DNA of 64,000 bases from Acidobacteriota bacterium (GCA_020637335.1 JACJWC010000005.1:124001-188000); one strand, 5' to 3'. Numbered from the stretch's first letter, positions 1-10,200 are shown. The notes: a model not told the origin generated them from the letters alone. Translations and numbers: made by a program.

Positions 1-2
1 AA

Positions 3-248
3 AATGCACCTCTTCTAATGGGCACCCAAGTCGACCACGGGTCCATCCTGGATAAGAATTGTCCTATTTTGCGGCAACTCCTGCCTTATTTACCGGAGGT
101 GCTCGATCGCAGCATGGGGTTTTCTACACCAGGCCCGGCAGAAACGGTTGAAGTTCGCCCAGGCACCGCCTTGTTATGGGGACCCACTTCAGATGGTTGG
201 TTGCTTATTGCTGACGACGATCCAAAAAATCCGCAAACGCCTGTTTAA
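3..248 (+). CDS. C-terminal end of an unknown protein, cut by the window edge
   Basis: The frame is open from the first base of the window, so this is probably the tail of a longer gene and the ATG at 18 is probably internal. The roughly 80 visible residues are mixed hydrophobic and acidic, with no transmembrane segment and no motif I recognise. The gene would end inside the oppositely oriented small Cys-rich gene, a 44-base tail-to-tail overlap. That overlap lowers confidence that both are real; the Cys-rich gene is the better supported of the two. Confidence 0.4.
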   Translation, partial: NAPLLMGTQVDHGSILDKNCPILRQLLPYLPEVLDRSMGFSTPGPAETVEVRPGTALLWGPTSDGWLLIADDDPKNPQTPV

Positions 249-447
249 CCTCATCGCGGATTTGGCGACTGCCTTTTTCATATTGCGGTTCATATGGGCA
301 ATGCGCGCATTCACAACCGCAACAATAGCCGCGCATTAAGTGATAGGGCTCTAACATCACCATGTAGCCCTGTTCGTTGAAACGGTAATATGTCCCCTCA
401 GCCTCTTGACCGCTCACCCTCGCGCTTCCCTTCTGTTTCCATTCCAA
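205..447 (-). CDS. Small Cys-rich protein, DUF5522-like
   Basis: An 80-residue soluble protein whose centre reads RGYCCGCECAHCPYEP. Such a five-cysteine cluster after an MRGYCCG-like stretch is the hallmark of the small DUF5522-type family found in many bacteria, whose function is unknown. The cysteines suggest a bound metal, which is inference. The first available start is a TTG at 447 with AAGGA just upstream, at tight spacing. The protein lies alone, divergent from the gene at 500. Confidence 0.7.
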   Translation of the reverse strand: MEWKQKGSARVSGQEAEGTYYRFNEQGYMVMLEPYHLMRGYCCGCECAHCPYEPQYEKGSRQIRDEVKQAFADFLDRRQQ

Positions 448-499
448 TTCCTTAATGCTAGTCTACTGAAAACAGGCTTTTAAAGAAAGGTTTGCCACT

Positions 500-1639
500 A
501 TGGATTTCACCATTGACATTGCCGGAGCCGTGCAGAAATTGGTGGAAAAACAACAGCTAAATCACGTCCACTACGCGGTTCAGCTCATTCGCGCATGCTT
601 GGATTTTGAGCCCTCAAATATTCAAATTCAGACGGATCAGGGTTCTTTTTCGATTCAACACGATGGTGCTAACCTCGATCCAGATTTTTGGCAGGCATTG
701 GTAGAGGTTTTGACTCTGGGAAATGAACCACCTGCATTTTTGGCCTTGAAGCGAATCGAACACAATTACGGCCTGACCTTACTGTTTCCCTTTCGCCATT
801 CAGACCAGGTCCTCCTGCACTCCGGTACGCGGACCATTGAACGGTCAGGCACCCAGACCCGAACGGGAAGTGCAAGCCATCTTGCGGGCTTCCGGTTGCA
901 AATGGCCCGTCCAAAAGCGCAAGAGGGCGACGAACGGGCTGAGATCTCATTTTTTTGTCGGCGCCCACCCTGTAACCTGCATTTAAACGGGCGCCCGCTT
1001 ACACCCAAAGAGGCTTTGAGCCAAGTTCCCGCATTGTTGCGCGGCCACATTCAAAATGAGCACGGCGAAGCCTTTTTCGGATTAGACGTGCAGGCCAGTC
1101 TGAGTGAAATCCACTACCTCAAACACGGAATCTTATTTGGAACCCGGACTTTTTTGAATAGCCACAGTCTGCCGCTTATTTTGGAATGGGATAGCAAACT
1201 CCAAGACAAAGGAACTCAGTTTGAAAAAAGCATTGCGGCAGGCGACGAGGCCTGCATGCAAGCCCAATTGGCCATTCAAGAAGCTTTGGTTTCCCATTTC
1301 CTCGAATTGGATCCAGCGCTTCAAGATCAGCTACGGCGCAAAATCCTGGCGTTACAGACCCAACCCTTTCCGCAACCGCTTGCCGCCATTCGGCTTTTCC
1401 GCACTAATATTTCTTCGATCCACAAGTCGCTGGCCGATTTGCGCAAGGACCAAAAGCGTTTTGGTGGGTGGCTGCCCTTCCACTTTATGAAACCTAAACC
1501 CAGTCGCGAAGCACTGGCTATTCTCGGGCCTCAAGAATTGGCCTTTTTACGGGCCCAGGACCTCAAGCCGGTACGCTGGCAACCCGTTATGGACAAAAAG
1601 GGCATGGACATGACAAATTGGCTGACAGATTCTCGTTGA
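500..1639 (+). CDS. Conserved hypothetical protein with degenerate GHKL ATPase-like N-terminus
   Basis: A 379-residue soluble protein. Residues about 20-60 read like the first two motifs of GHKL ATPases (Hsp90/MutL/histidine kinase): a helix with AVQLIRACLDF where those enzymes have ELIDNSxDA, then a strand and QHDGANLD where they have xDDGxGx. The usual Asn and second Asp are not clearly kept, so ATP binding is doubtful. The C-terminal third is basic and helical. The ATG at 500 follows an AGAAAGG. The gene ends 59 bases before rplI, and the rplI promoter overlaps its last codons. No function is assigned. Confidence 0.65.
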   Translation: MDFTIDIAGAVQKLVEKQQLNHVHYAVQLIRACLDFEPSNIQIQTDQGSFSIQHDGANLDPDFWQALVEVLTLGNEPPAFLALKRIEHNYGLTLLFPFRHSDQVLLHSGTRTIERSGTQTRTGSASHLAGFRLQMARPKAQEGDERAEISFFCRRPPCNLHLNGRPLTPKEALSQVPALLRGHIQNEHGEAFFGLDVQASLSEIHYLKHGILFGTRTFLNSHSLPLILEWDSKLQDKGTQFEKSIAAGDEACMQAQLAIQEALVSHFLELDPALQDQLRRKILALQTQPFPQPLAAIRLFRTNISSIHKSLADLRKDQKRFGGWLPFHFMKPKPSREALAILGPQELAFLRAQDLKPVRWQPVMDKKGMDMTNWLTDSR

Positions 1640-1664
1640 CCCACTCGCAAAGGTTTGCTAACAT
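1636..1664 (+). promoter_or_regulatory. Predicted sigma-70 promoter for rplI
   Basis: TTGACC at 1636-1641 and TAACAT at 1659-1664 are separated by exactly 17 bases, and transcription would start about 35 bases before the rplI start codon. The -35 box overlaps the stop codon of the preceding gene. Prediction from sequence only. Confidence 0.5.
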
Positions 1665-1698
1665 CTCCGCTTTGTGCGCGAAGGAAAGTGAGGACGCC

Positions 1699-2142
1699 AT
1701 GGAAGTTTTATTACGCGAAAGCGTACTGCATTTAGGCAAACGCGGCCAAGTTGTCAAAGTAAAGCCGGGTTATGCTCGTAACTATCTTCTGCCTAAAGGT
1801 CTGGCTGTAAATGTGACCGAAGGCAACAAGCGGCAGATCGAACTGGAACGCCGTAATTATGAACGCAAGATTCTGGCTGAGAAACAGACGGCCGAAGAAG
1901 CAAAAGCGCAACTGGAAGCCCTGAACCTGACCTTGAAGAAACGGGCTGGCGATACCAACCACCTTTTCGGTTCGGTAACCCATCAAGATATTGCTACCCT
2001 GCTCAAAGAAAAAGGGTTTGATATCGACCGTCGCAAAATTGAAACACCGACCATCCGCGAATTGGGCGAATTCAAAATCAGTGTCCGCCTGCATCCGGAA
2101 GTTGTTGGCGAATTTACGCTCAACGTCTTACGTCGCGAATAG
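1699..2142 (+). CDS. rplI: 50S ribosomal protein L9
   Basis: A 147-residue protein of the normal L9 length. L9 binds domain V of 23S rRNA with its N-terminal domain and has an elongated helix linking it to a C-terminal domain. The N-terminus has the L9 signature (LGKRGQVVKVKPGYARNYL), followed by the charged connecting helix at about 40-75 and the C-terminal domain ending in HPEVVGEFTLNV. I chose the ATG at 1699, behind AAGGAAAGTGAGG, over the in-frame ATG at 1618, because L9 starts exactly here. Its usual partners rpsF and rpsR are not adjacent; it has its own promoter and terminator. Confidence 0.97.
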   Translation: MEVLLRESVLHLGKRGQVVKVKPGYARNYLLPKGLAVNVTEGNKRQIELERRNYERKILAEKQTAEEAKAQLEALNLTLKKRAGDTNHLFGSVTHQDIATLLKEKGFDIDRRKIETPTIRELGEFKISVRLHPEVVGEFTLNVLRRE

Positions 2143-2163
2143 GGATTCTTTCATCGATTTTTT

Positions 2164-2193
2164 AGGCTCGCCGATTGGCGAGCCTTTTTTTTT
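2164..2193 (+). terminator. Rho-independent terminator of rplI
   Basis: A perfect 9-bp stem (AGGCTCGCC / GGCGAGCCT) with a GATT loop, followed directly by a run of T, 21 bases after the rplI stop codon. Confidence 0.92.
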
Positions 2194-2333
2194 GAGCCCA
2201 TGAGCGAATTTGGAATATAGTTCATAAACACAGCCCTTTAGCGCATTTTTCTATCCGCCTGTTAAGCACCTATCCGCCTGGATCCGATATAGCCAGTATG
2301 CAACGGAGTGCAAATTCCATCAGGGAGGATGGC

Positions 2334-3338
2334 ATGCGAATCCAGGAGAGTCAGGTTCAGCTCGCGTCTCAGTATCAGCGCACAACGACAACGGAACACC
2401 GCGAAAGTCTAGAAATTTCCTTTAATCCTGCGGCGCCAAGCACGCAAAGAGCGCGAGCAGGATCGCCAATCGCGTCAAAACCAACCGTCGAAAAGGACAA
2501 AGATCCAGAAGAAAAACTCTCCGAGGACAGTAAGATCCTCATTGTCAAACGACTTTTGGAAAGCCTGCTCGGCAAAGAATTTAAGTGGGCAGACCCCGAA
2601 GATTTCCAAAACGAAGCGCCTAGCGCAGGTCAGGCCACTACCCCATCGCCTGATCGTTCAAACGCAGGCGATGCCTTTTATTTGCGTTATGAAAAAGTGG
2701 ATCGCTATGAAGACCATGAACAAAGTGCATTTCAAGCTCAGGGTACCTTGACCACCGAAGATGGGCGCCAATTGGCTTTTAATTTTTCTATGACCATGGA
2801 ACGCCATGTGGTTCAGGAATCAAGCATCCTGATTACCGCCGGCAAAAAACCGGTTGATCCCCTCGCCCTCAATTTGGACGGCGGACCGGCAGCACTCCAA
2901 AATGAAACCTTTGAATTTGACCTCAATCTTGACGGTCAGAATGAACAGTTCCGCCTGCTTGAACCGGGCAGTTATTATTTGGTTTTGGACAAAAACGCCG
3001 ATGGCAAGGTTAATGATGGCGGCGAGTTGTTTGGCCCTGCTTCGGGTAACGGCTTTGCCGATTTGGCCCGTTACGACGAGGATGGCAACCAGTGGATTGA
3101 TGAAGGCGATCGAGTGTTTCATCAACTCACCCTTTGGATGGGTCGCAACGAAGGCAATGACCAACTACTCGGTCTCAAACAAGCTGGCGTTGGTGCACTC
3201 TACTTGGGTTCAGTCCAAACACCTTTCCACCTGACAGATTCTCAGGGCTCTGAACTCGGACAGATCCAGCAAAGTGGCGTGTTTTTGCACGAGGATGGAC
3301 GGGTTGGAAGTTTGCAACAGATCGATGTTGCCGTTTAA
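2334..3338 (+). CDS. Hypothetical protein with EF-hand/dockerin-like calcium motifs
   Basis: 334 residues from the ATG at 2334, which sits behind GGGAGG; an ATG at 2298 has no ribosome site. The N-terminal half is charged and low in complexity, with no signal peptide. The C-terminal half carries two loops rich in Asp, Asn and Gly (LDKNADGKVNDGGELFG and YDEDGNQWIDEGDRVF), matching the pattern seen in RTX-like and EF-hand-like calcium-binding domains of gammaproteobacterial hypothetical proteins (LDxNxDGxxxDGxELFG). Calcium binding is inferred. It lies between the rplI terminator and the convergent azlD gene, so it is probably transcribed alone. Confidence 0.7.
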   Translation: MRIQESQVQLASQYQRTTTTEHRESLEISFNPAAPSTQRARAGSPIASKPTVEKDKDPEEKLSEDSKILIVKRLLESLLGKEFKWADPEDFQNEAPSAGQATTPSPDRSNAGDAFYLRYEKVDRYEDHEQSAFQAQGTLTTEDGRQLAFNFSMTMERHVVQESSILITAGKKPVDPLALNLDGGPAALQNETFEFDLNLDGQNEQFRLLEPGSYYLVLDKNADGKVNDGGELFGPASGNGFADLARYDEDGNQWIDEGDRVFHQLTLWMGRNEGNDQLLGLKQAGVGALYLGSVQTPFHLTDSQGSELGQIQQSGVFLHEDGRVGSLQQIDVAV

Positions 3339-3347
3339 CCTTTTTAT

Positions 3348-3677
3348 CTAACGCATCAGGATTTGCAGTCCGTGCAAGGCATACAGGGAAACCATACCCA
3401 CCACAATGGTTGCCAGCAAATTACGGTAGCGATACGCCACCCAGGCAGCCAAAATCGCTGCGCCAAGGCGCGGATCCCAACTGGTAGACACATGTCCGTG
3501 TTTGACAAACAAACCTGAACAGGCCAGGGCCGCCATGACGGATGCGGGAATGAGTCGCAACAATTTTTGAATTTTTTGCGGATCTGGCATCCGCTCACCC
3601 AGAGCGATAAACACATAGCGGAACAAAAACGTGCCCAAACCACCCAAAATTAAAACCATCCAGATACGCATATTCAT
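3348..3677 (-). CDS. azlD: AzlD-family branched-chain amino acid exporter, small subunit
   Basis: 109 residues with three or four hydrophobic helices and the AzlD pattern LGGLGTFLFRYVFIALGERM near the N-terminus. AzlD works with AzlC as a two-component inner-membrane exporter of branched-chain amino acids or their analogues. Its start codon overlaps the azlC stop codon (ATGA), so the two are translationally coupled. It is the last gene of the azlCD operon and converges on the gene ending at 3338. Confidence 0.88.
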   Translation of the reverse strand: MNMRIWMVLILGGLGTFLFRYVFIALGERMPDPQKIQKLLRLIPASVMAALACSGLFVKHGHVSTSWDPRLGAAILAAWVAYRYRNLLATIVVGMVSLYALHGLQILMR

Positions 3678-4396
3678 GTTTGGGTCCTTTCAACGATCCA
3701 GCCCACCAGTAAACCGCCAAAAATGGCCACTAATAGCCCCAAATTCATGGGTAGCCAAGCAAAAAGCAAGAGCAAAATGGCCGAACTGAACGCCGCAGCA
3801 AAGCTGGCCTTATCGCGGATGGAAGGCACCAATAAGGCAATAAATGACAGCGGAATAGCGAAATCCAAAGACCATTCTGGCGGAACCTTTGCCCCAACTA
3901 AAATACCGACCAGACTCCCGACCTGAAACGTGAACCACAGCGCAAATCCGGTCCCGAGGTAGAAACTCCGTTTATGCGAGAGAAACTTGCCATTTTCCCA
4001 TTGCGAAATGGAAATGGCAAAGGCCTGGTCAGTTAACAAATAGGCAAGCAAGGCCTTGCCTTTTTCCTGCCGGAAGTGGCCACTCATGACCGCTGAATAA
4101 ATCAGCATGCGCAAATTGACAACCCACACGGTAATCAAAATCAAAAGGACCGGGGTGCCTTGGTGCAATAACTCGCATGCCGCGAGTTGCGATGCCCCGG
4201 CAAAAATCAGGACCGAAAATGCCATGCCTTCGACCGCATTGCTGCTGACCGAAGCCGCACTTGACCCGGCAATCAAGGCAAACGGTAAAACGCCCATTAA
4301 CAAGGGCGAAACAGCGCGGATCCCGGCCCAAAAAGCGCTTATTCCAGAGTGAGTGGGTGACGGCAAGGAATGGGTTTCAACAATGGAGTCTTGCAT
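3674..4396 (-). CDS. azlC: AzlC-family branched-chain amino acid exporter, large subunit
   Basis: 240 residues with about six to seven hydrophobic segments. Family features include LLMGVLPFALIAG at about 30-43 and the helix FSVLIFAGASQLAACELL. I chose the start at 4396 because AGGAGG precedes it; an in-frame extension to 4453 runs into the promoter region. It is the first gene of azlCD and is divergent from a MocR-type regulator 92 bases away. That arrangement suggests the regulator controls export, but the substrate is not shown by sequence. Confidence 0.9.
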   Translation of the reverse strand: MQDSIVETHSLPSPTHSGISAFWAGIRAVSPLLMGVLPFALIAGSSAASVSSNAVEGMAFSVLIFAGASQLAACELLHQGTPVLLILITVWVVNLRMLIYSAVMSGHFRQEKGKALLAYLLTDQAFAISISQWENGKFLSHKRSFYLGTGFALWFTFQVGSLVGILVGAKVPPEWSLDFAIPLSFIALLVPSIRDKASFAAAFSSAILLLLFAWLPMNLGLLVAIFGGLLVGWIVERTQT

Positions 4397-4440
4397 CTCG
4401 GCGCCTCCTGATTCTGCATCATAGTGGGCGCCAAAAAATA

Positions 4441-4479
4441 AATACAGATACAAATCTAAAATTTCTATAGAATACAGAT
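4441..4479. promoter_or_regulatory. Direct repeats in the azlC / MocR-regulator intergenic region
   Basis: The 9-base word AATACAGAT occurs at 4441-4449 and again at 4471-4479, 30 bases (about three helical turns) apart, on an AT-rich background between the divergent genes. MocR-type regulators are known to bind direct repeats in divergent promoters, so this is a good candidate operator. The second copy abuts the AGGGG ribosome site of the regulator, which suggests autorepression. Confidence 0.5.
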
Positions 4480-4488
4480 GGAGGGGTT

Positions 4489-5910
4489 ATGGCTTTTGTG
4501 TATGAACGGGTTGTGGACCGCATTGAGGAGTTGGTTGGATCAGGAGGCTTGAAGGTCGGCGACCGGATCCCATCCTTGCGCAGAATGGCCCGCGATACGG
4601 GCGCTTCTTTAACAACCGTTATTCATGCCTACCATTTATTGGAGGACCGTGGGGTCATTGCAGCCCACCCTAAATCTGGTTTTGTGGTCCAACCAGCGGT
4701 CGATGTGGCCAAAGACGACCTGGATTACGACAATCGGGCCGCCCAGAGTTGCTTGGTGACCAAAGCACAGGTCATCAAGAGCTTTTCAAAATCCCTTTCA
4801 GAACCGCGTCTGCAGTATTTTGGCTGTGCGGGGCCCCATTCCGATTTTCTGCCATTGCCGCAATTGGGAAAAATTTTGGCACGTCAAGCCCGCCAACAGC
4901 CGGACGTAGCTTTAAATTATGCGTTTCCACCGGGCTTAGAAGAGTTAAGGCGCAGTTTGGCCTTGCAGTACTTCCGGCTTTCCTGCCCGATCCAAGCCAA
5001 GGACATTCTGATTACCAATGGCTGCATGGAAGCCCTAAATCTCAGTTTACGCGCGGTGACCCAACCGGGCGATCGCGTTTTGATTGAATCGCCCACCTAT
5101 TTCAATGTGCTGCAAACCTTGGAGAATTTGGGTTTAGAAGCCTTGTGCCTGCCCGCGCATCCAGAAAAAGGAATTTGCCCCGAAGAAGCAGAAAGTTTGA
5201 TGCGATCGGGCAAGATCAAAGCCTGCTTGCTGGTACCCAGCTTTAATAATCCGATCGGTTGTAATATGCCGCCCGAGGCGCGTCGTGCCCTGGTGGATGC
5301 GGCCAAGCGCTTCGCCATCCCCATCATCGAAGACGATATTTATGGCGACGTTTTCCTGGAAGGGGAACGTCCATTACCACTTAAGCATTACGATAGTGAT
5401 GGATGGGTTATCACCTGCGGCAGTTTTTCAAAGACCCTGGCGCCCGGCCTGCGCACGGGCTGGGCCATTTCTGAACGATGGGGCACGCGCATGCAGGAGA
5501 TCCAATTCATGTCGACGTTAGCCGTCTCAACATTGGGCCAATGGGGTTTAGCCGAAATGTTGAGATCGGGCCATTATGCCCGCCACATGAGCCAGTTCCG
5601 CAAAAAGTTGTCATATTCGCTGACTAAATTTTTGTGCGCTATTGAACAAATGTTCCCAAAAGGGACGCGCTGCAATCGTCCGGCCGGCGGCTTGGTGCTG
5701 TGGATTCGGCTGCCCGAAGGTACGGACACTTTCAAACTGTACCGTGAAGCGTTAGCAAATCACATCAGCTTCCTGCCGGGCCCCATTTTTTCGCCACTGG
5801 ACGAGTTTCACTCTTATATTCGCATCACGTTTGCCCATCCGTGGACTGCAGAAGTAGAAACAAAACTGGCCAGACTGGGAGAATTGGCTTCACAGGCGGT
5901 AAGCACTTAA
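4489..5910 (+). CDS. MocR-type GntR regulator with aminotransferase-like domain
   Basis: 473 residues. Residues 1-70 form a GntR winged helix (GDRIPSLRRMARDTGASLTTV). Residues about 105-465 are a fold-type I PLP aminotransferase domain with the PLP-ring aspartate in EDDIYGD (about D283) and the Schiff-base lysine in GSFSKT (K315), so PLP binding looks intact. Such proteins usually sense PLP or an amino-acid adduct and control a divergent neighbour, here azlCD. The ATG at 4489 follows GGAGGGG. The length is normal for the family. Effector unknown. Confidence 0.9.
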   Translation: MAFVYERVVDRIEELVGSGGLKVGDRIPSLRRMARDTGASLTTVIHAYHLLEDRGVIAAHPKSGFVVQPAVDVAKDDLDYDNRAAQSCLVTKAQVIKSFSKSLSEPRLQYFGCAGPHSDFLPLPQLGKILARQARQQPDVALNYAFPPGLEELRRSLALQYFRLSCPIQAKDILITNGCMEALNLSLRAVTQPGDRVLIESPTYFNVLQTLENLGLEALCLPAHPEKGICPEEAESLMRSGKIKACLLVPSFNNPIGCNMPPEARRALVDAAKRFAIPIIEDDIYGDVFLEGERPLPLKHYDSDGWVITCGSFSKTLAPGLRTGWAISERWGTRMQEIQFMSTLAVSTLGQWGLAEMLRSGHYARHMSQFRKKLSYSLTKFLCAIEQMFPKGTRCNRPAGGLVLWIRLPEGTDTFKLYREALANHISFLPGPIFSPLDEFHSYIRITFAHPWTAEVETKLARLGELASQAVST

Positions 5911-6075
5911 TGCCCATATGGCTGTGAATCCGATTTAATTTTGGACGCTCTTGCCCATCCGCGTTTTTAGGCTCAAATACCGTTCCCGGGCTTCGCGTCT
6001 GCGCGTGTGCTTTTTTCTCAGGCTAAGCGCTAAGCCCTCTCGTGGACCTTGTTCCAGCCTTGCGGCCTTAACGTA

Positions 6076-7227
6076 TCAGGGCCCGCGCCAAATTTCGATG
6101 CGGTTTTTACCTTTGGCCTTGGCTCGGTACATGGCCATATCGGCATGATGCAGCAATTCTTCAATACTCAGCGCCTGAGTTGGAAAAAGCGAAACACCGA
6201 CACTGATGGTCACATTGATGCGGAAATCATCGCCCAATAGCTCAGTCACTTCCAGCTTGAAGCGCAAATCCTCAGCCAATTCCTCTGCCCGGTCCATGCT
6301 GGTATTGGGCAGCGCAATAACAAATTCATCTCCGCCATAGCGGCACGCACATCCTGGACCTTCAAAATCGCGCAGTATGCCAGCGACCTCGGTTAAAACG
6401 CGGCTACCTACCAAATGGCCGTGTGAATCGTTGATCTTTTTAAAGAAATCAACGTCGAGGAAAAACAGGGCGAGCGGATTGTCCGAATCGGCTTCCTTGG
6501 CTTTGGCATCCAAATATTGGCGCAAGTAGCGCGAGTTATGCAGTTGTGTCAGGTCATCACGGCTGGAAAGATCCTGGATTCGTTCAAATAAAATAGCGTT
6601 TTCGATGGCGGTGGTGGCGTTGTGGCCAAACAAACCAAACAAGTTGAAGTGGTACTGGAAAAAATTGAGATGGGAAGTGGCCACGTAACTAAATAGCATT
6701 CCGAGCGGTTGTTTCCCGGAGTGGAGCGGGATCATGACCAAACTGCCCTCCTCCTGGGAATTGGGCGCAAAGAATGGAATCACAAAGGGTTCCAATTCAG
6801 TGCCTTCCACCACTTTCTTGCCCAGGATGTGCTGCTCGATCTCCTGACAAAGCCACGTATCCTGAGAGGCTTGGCGACGCACCCAACTGGGTGGGTCAGA
6901 CCATAGGTAAATGGCGACATAATCGCTTTTCATGATTTCCGAAGCCACCCCAACAATGACCATCAGGACATTATCGATATCGCGAACCGGTCCGACTTGG
7001 CGCACCAGTTCCTGAAAGGTGATTAATTCCCGCAAATATTCCTGGAGTTGTTCCTCGGTGCTGAGCGAGCGGTTCAGATCGCGCACAAGGCTCTTGATCC
7101 GCTTGCGCAAACGATAAATGTTTTTGCTCAGAAGATCGGCTTGTGGGTCTTGAAAGCGTATTCGATGCTCAAAACCTCCTTTTTCCAAGTCTTTGAGCAA
7201 TGCCTGATAATAAGGCGGTTTTTCCAC
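6076..7227 (-). CDS. GGDEF diguanylate cyclase with GAF-like sensor domain
   Basis: 383 residues, cytoplasmic with no transmembrane segment. After a coiled region at about 30-75, residues 80-210 look like a GAF sensor fold, followed by a GGDEF domain with an intact active site (CRYGGDEFVIALP) and the conserved N-terminal DDLTQLHNSRYL and ISVGVSLFP blocks. It should make cyclic di-GMP; the input signal is unknown. The start is a GTG at 7227 with TTGAGGAG upstream, nine bases after the dnaE stop, so it is probably co-transcribed with dnaE. The 165 bases downstream hold no gene and no clear terminator. Confidence 0.9.
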   Translation of the reverse strand: MEKPPYYQALLKDLEKGGFEHRIRFQDPQADLLSKNIYRLRKRIKSLVRDLNRSLSTEEQLQEYLRELITFQELVRQVGPVRDIDNVLMVIVGVASEIMKSDYVAIYLWSDPPSWVRRQASQDTWLCQEIEQHILGKKVVEGTELEPFVIPFFAPNSQEEGSLVMIPLHSGKQPLGMLFSYVATSHLNFFQYHFNLFGLFGHNATTAIENAILFERIQDLSSRDDLTQLHNSRYLRQYLDAKAKEADSDNPLALFFLDVDFFKKINDSHGHLVGSRVLTEVAGILRDFEGPGCACRYGGDEFVIALPNTSMDRAEELAEDLRFKLEVTELLGDDFRINVTISVGVSLFPTQALSIEELLHHADMAMYRAKAKGKNRIEIWRGP

Positions 7228-7236
7228 GCCAGCTCC

Positions 7237-10200
7237 TCAATATCGCAACAGGGTCTTAAAGGCCGGATAGTCCTTTGTAAAGGTAATCAGCGCACGACCT
7301 GGATCAATCATCAATTCGGGTCTAATGACGGTTTGGAACTGATTTTGGACGTTGATTTCCAAGAAAACCTGGCAATCGCCGCGATTGATCAGGAAATGCT
7401 GATACAACAAGTTTAACTGGTTTTCCGTCACCTCATGCGAATTAAATTGAATGACGCAGCTGCGGATGCGGGGAATTTCAAAATCGGTCAGCGGCCAGAT
7501 TTCCTGAACGATGATGTTGGGTTTATCGTTGCGACTCTCGACCTTGCCCTTGACCACAATCGCGGCTTCATCCTGAATCAATGGCCGAACTTTTTGGTAG
7601 GTGCGTGGGAATAGGACCAAATCGGTTAACCCTTGTAGATCCTCCAAGGTGACAAAAGCCATCGTATCGCCCTTGGTGGTCTGGATCTGGCGCATCGATT
7701 GGACCTGGCCCCCCATAATGACTTCAGAACCCACTGAAATATCCGGCAATCCTGCACTGTCACAGGTCGTGTGGCGCCGGAAAAGCTCTTTGTATTGGTC
7801 CAAGGGATGGCCCGAAAGGTAAAAACCGACCGCTTCTTTTTCAAAGGCCAGTAGTTCCTTGCGGTCCCACTCCTCCGAGCGGAATTGAATATAAAGGGCT
7901 TCTTCTGTATCGCCGAACAGGGATCCTTGACCCCCAGCCTGTTCTTTTTGACGTTGGTTACCCCAACCAATCAGATCTTCAATGGCATCAAAAAGGGCTT
8001 TTCGCGGGCGATTACAGAAATCAAAACAGCCTGCCTTGACCAATTGTTCGACCACCTTCTTATTGACCCTTTTGAGGTCGACCGACTTAAAAAAGCATTC
8101 AAAAGAGATGATGTCTTGTTCGCCTTTGGTTTCCATGATGGCTTCGATGGCGGCATCGCCCACCCCTTTAACAGCGCCCAAAGCAAAACGGATACTATCG
8201 CCGTCTTCCACCCCAAACCGCTCTTTACTCCAGCGGATATCAGGCGGTAACACTTTGATGCCCATCTGTTTACATTTGTCGATGTAATGGACCACTTTGT
8301 CAGTATTGTCCTTATCCAACGTCAACAAAGCGGCCATAAATTCGACAGGATAATTGGCTTTCAGGTAAGCGGTTTGGTAGGCAACCAGGGCATACGCTGC
8401 AGAATGGGATTTGTTAAACCCGTATTTCGCGAATTCGGCCATTTTGTCAAACAGGTCGGAGCAGGGTCCTTCGGGAAAACCGCGTTCCAGAGCCCCGGCC
8501 AGGAATTGGGCCTTTTTCTGGATCATGACCTCTTCTTTTTTCTTACCCATGGCACGACGAAGGTTGTCCGCTTCGCCCAGTGAAAATCCGCCCACGACCT
8601 GGGCGATCTTCATGACCTGCTCCTGGTAGAGCACAACGCCGTAAGTTTCTGAAAGAATCTCCTCTAAAACCGGCAGTTCGTATTCAATTTCCTTCCCGTG
8701 TGCACCCTCGATAAAGTGGTCGACCATACCCGATCCAAGGGGTCCAGGTCGGTACAAAGCATTGAGTGCGATGAAGTCTTCAAACCGTTTGGGACCCAAA
8801 CGGATAAGCAGGTTTTTCATGCCCTCAGATTCAAACTGGAAGACGCCATCCGTCTCGCCTTTGCAAAACAGTTCATAGGTTTTGGGGTCGTTAAAATCGG
8901 TGATGCTGTCCAAATCGACCTTGATGCCTTTGGTCTCCTCGATGAGCGCCAATGTCGTGGAAATAACGGTTAAAGTTTTGAGGCCGAGAAAGTCCATTTT
9001 GAGCAGACCGACCTGCTCGGCTTCGTCCTTGGCATACTGAACACAGATGGTGCCCTTGCGACTGTCCTTGTAGACCGGAGCAAAATCAGTGACCGGCCCA
9101 GGTGCAATGATGACACCTGCAGCGTGAACGCCGGCGTTGCGGCTCAAGCCTTCCAATTGGACCGAGAGGTCAATCAGTTCTCGCGCCCGTTTGTCCGCAT
9201 TGTAGAGCCCACGAAAGTCATCGGATGTTTCCAGTGCCAAAGGCAAGGTCATCTTTAAGTCTTCTGGCACCAATTGGGCAATTTTATTGGTTTCGGTCGG
9301 CGTGAAATTGAGCGTTCTGCCTACATCTTTTATGGCCATTCGCGACTTCATGGAGCCGTAGGTAATGATCTGACAGACGTTTTCGCGACCGTATTTTTGG
9401 GTTACATAATCGATTACTTCGCCGCGGCGGTCCTGACAGAAGTCGATATCCACGTCGGGCATGGTGACCCGTTCTTTGTTGAGGAAACGTTCAAACAGCA
9501 AATCGTATTGAAGCGGATCGATATCGGTAATATTGAGAGAATAGGCGACGAGGGAACCGGCAGCAGACCCGCGGCCCGGACCCACTGGAATTCCGTTTTC
9601 GAGCCCGTAGCGAATAAAGTCCCAAACTACCAGGAAGTAGCCGGCAAATCCCATTTCGCGAATGACGGAAATTTCTTCATCCAGACGGTTGTAATACTCG
9701 CTGTAGTCCTTGCGCAATTGACCGCGATCACGCAGTTTATTCAGTTGGATTTTGCGTTTTTCGAAGCCTTCGCGAGTGACTTGTTCAAAATAACTATCCA
9801 GACTATGGCCATGTGGAACATCGAAAATGGGGAGCTTGTATTCCTGAGTCAGCTCTAGATTGACCATATCAGCGATTTTGAGCGTGTTTTCCAATGCTTC
9901 TTCGTAACCGCGAAACATTTCAAACATTTCATCGCCGGTCTTGAAATAGAACTGACCCCCGGGCGGAAAGCGCCAACGCATGGGATCATCGCGCTGAGCA
10001 TTGGATTGGATGCACAACAACACATCGTGAGCCACCCAATCTTCGTAGTTGGTGTAGTGTGAATCGTTGGTGGCAATCACACCGACTTGGAGTCTCTTGG
10101 CGATATCCATGATTGGCGGAATCACATCCAATTCCAATTTCTGGTTGTGATTCTGAATTTCTAGAAAAAAGTTCTCTGGCCCAAAGGTGTCGCGTAAAAA

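Noticed and set aside
9274..9858. A 194-codon open frame on the plus strand
   Set aside because: It is antisense to the conserved dnaE coding sequence and has no recognisable features.
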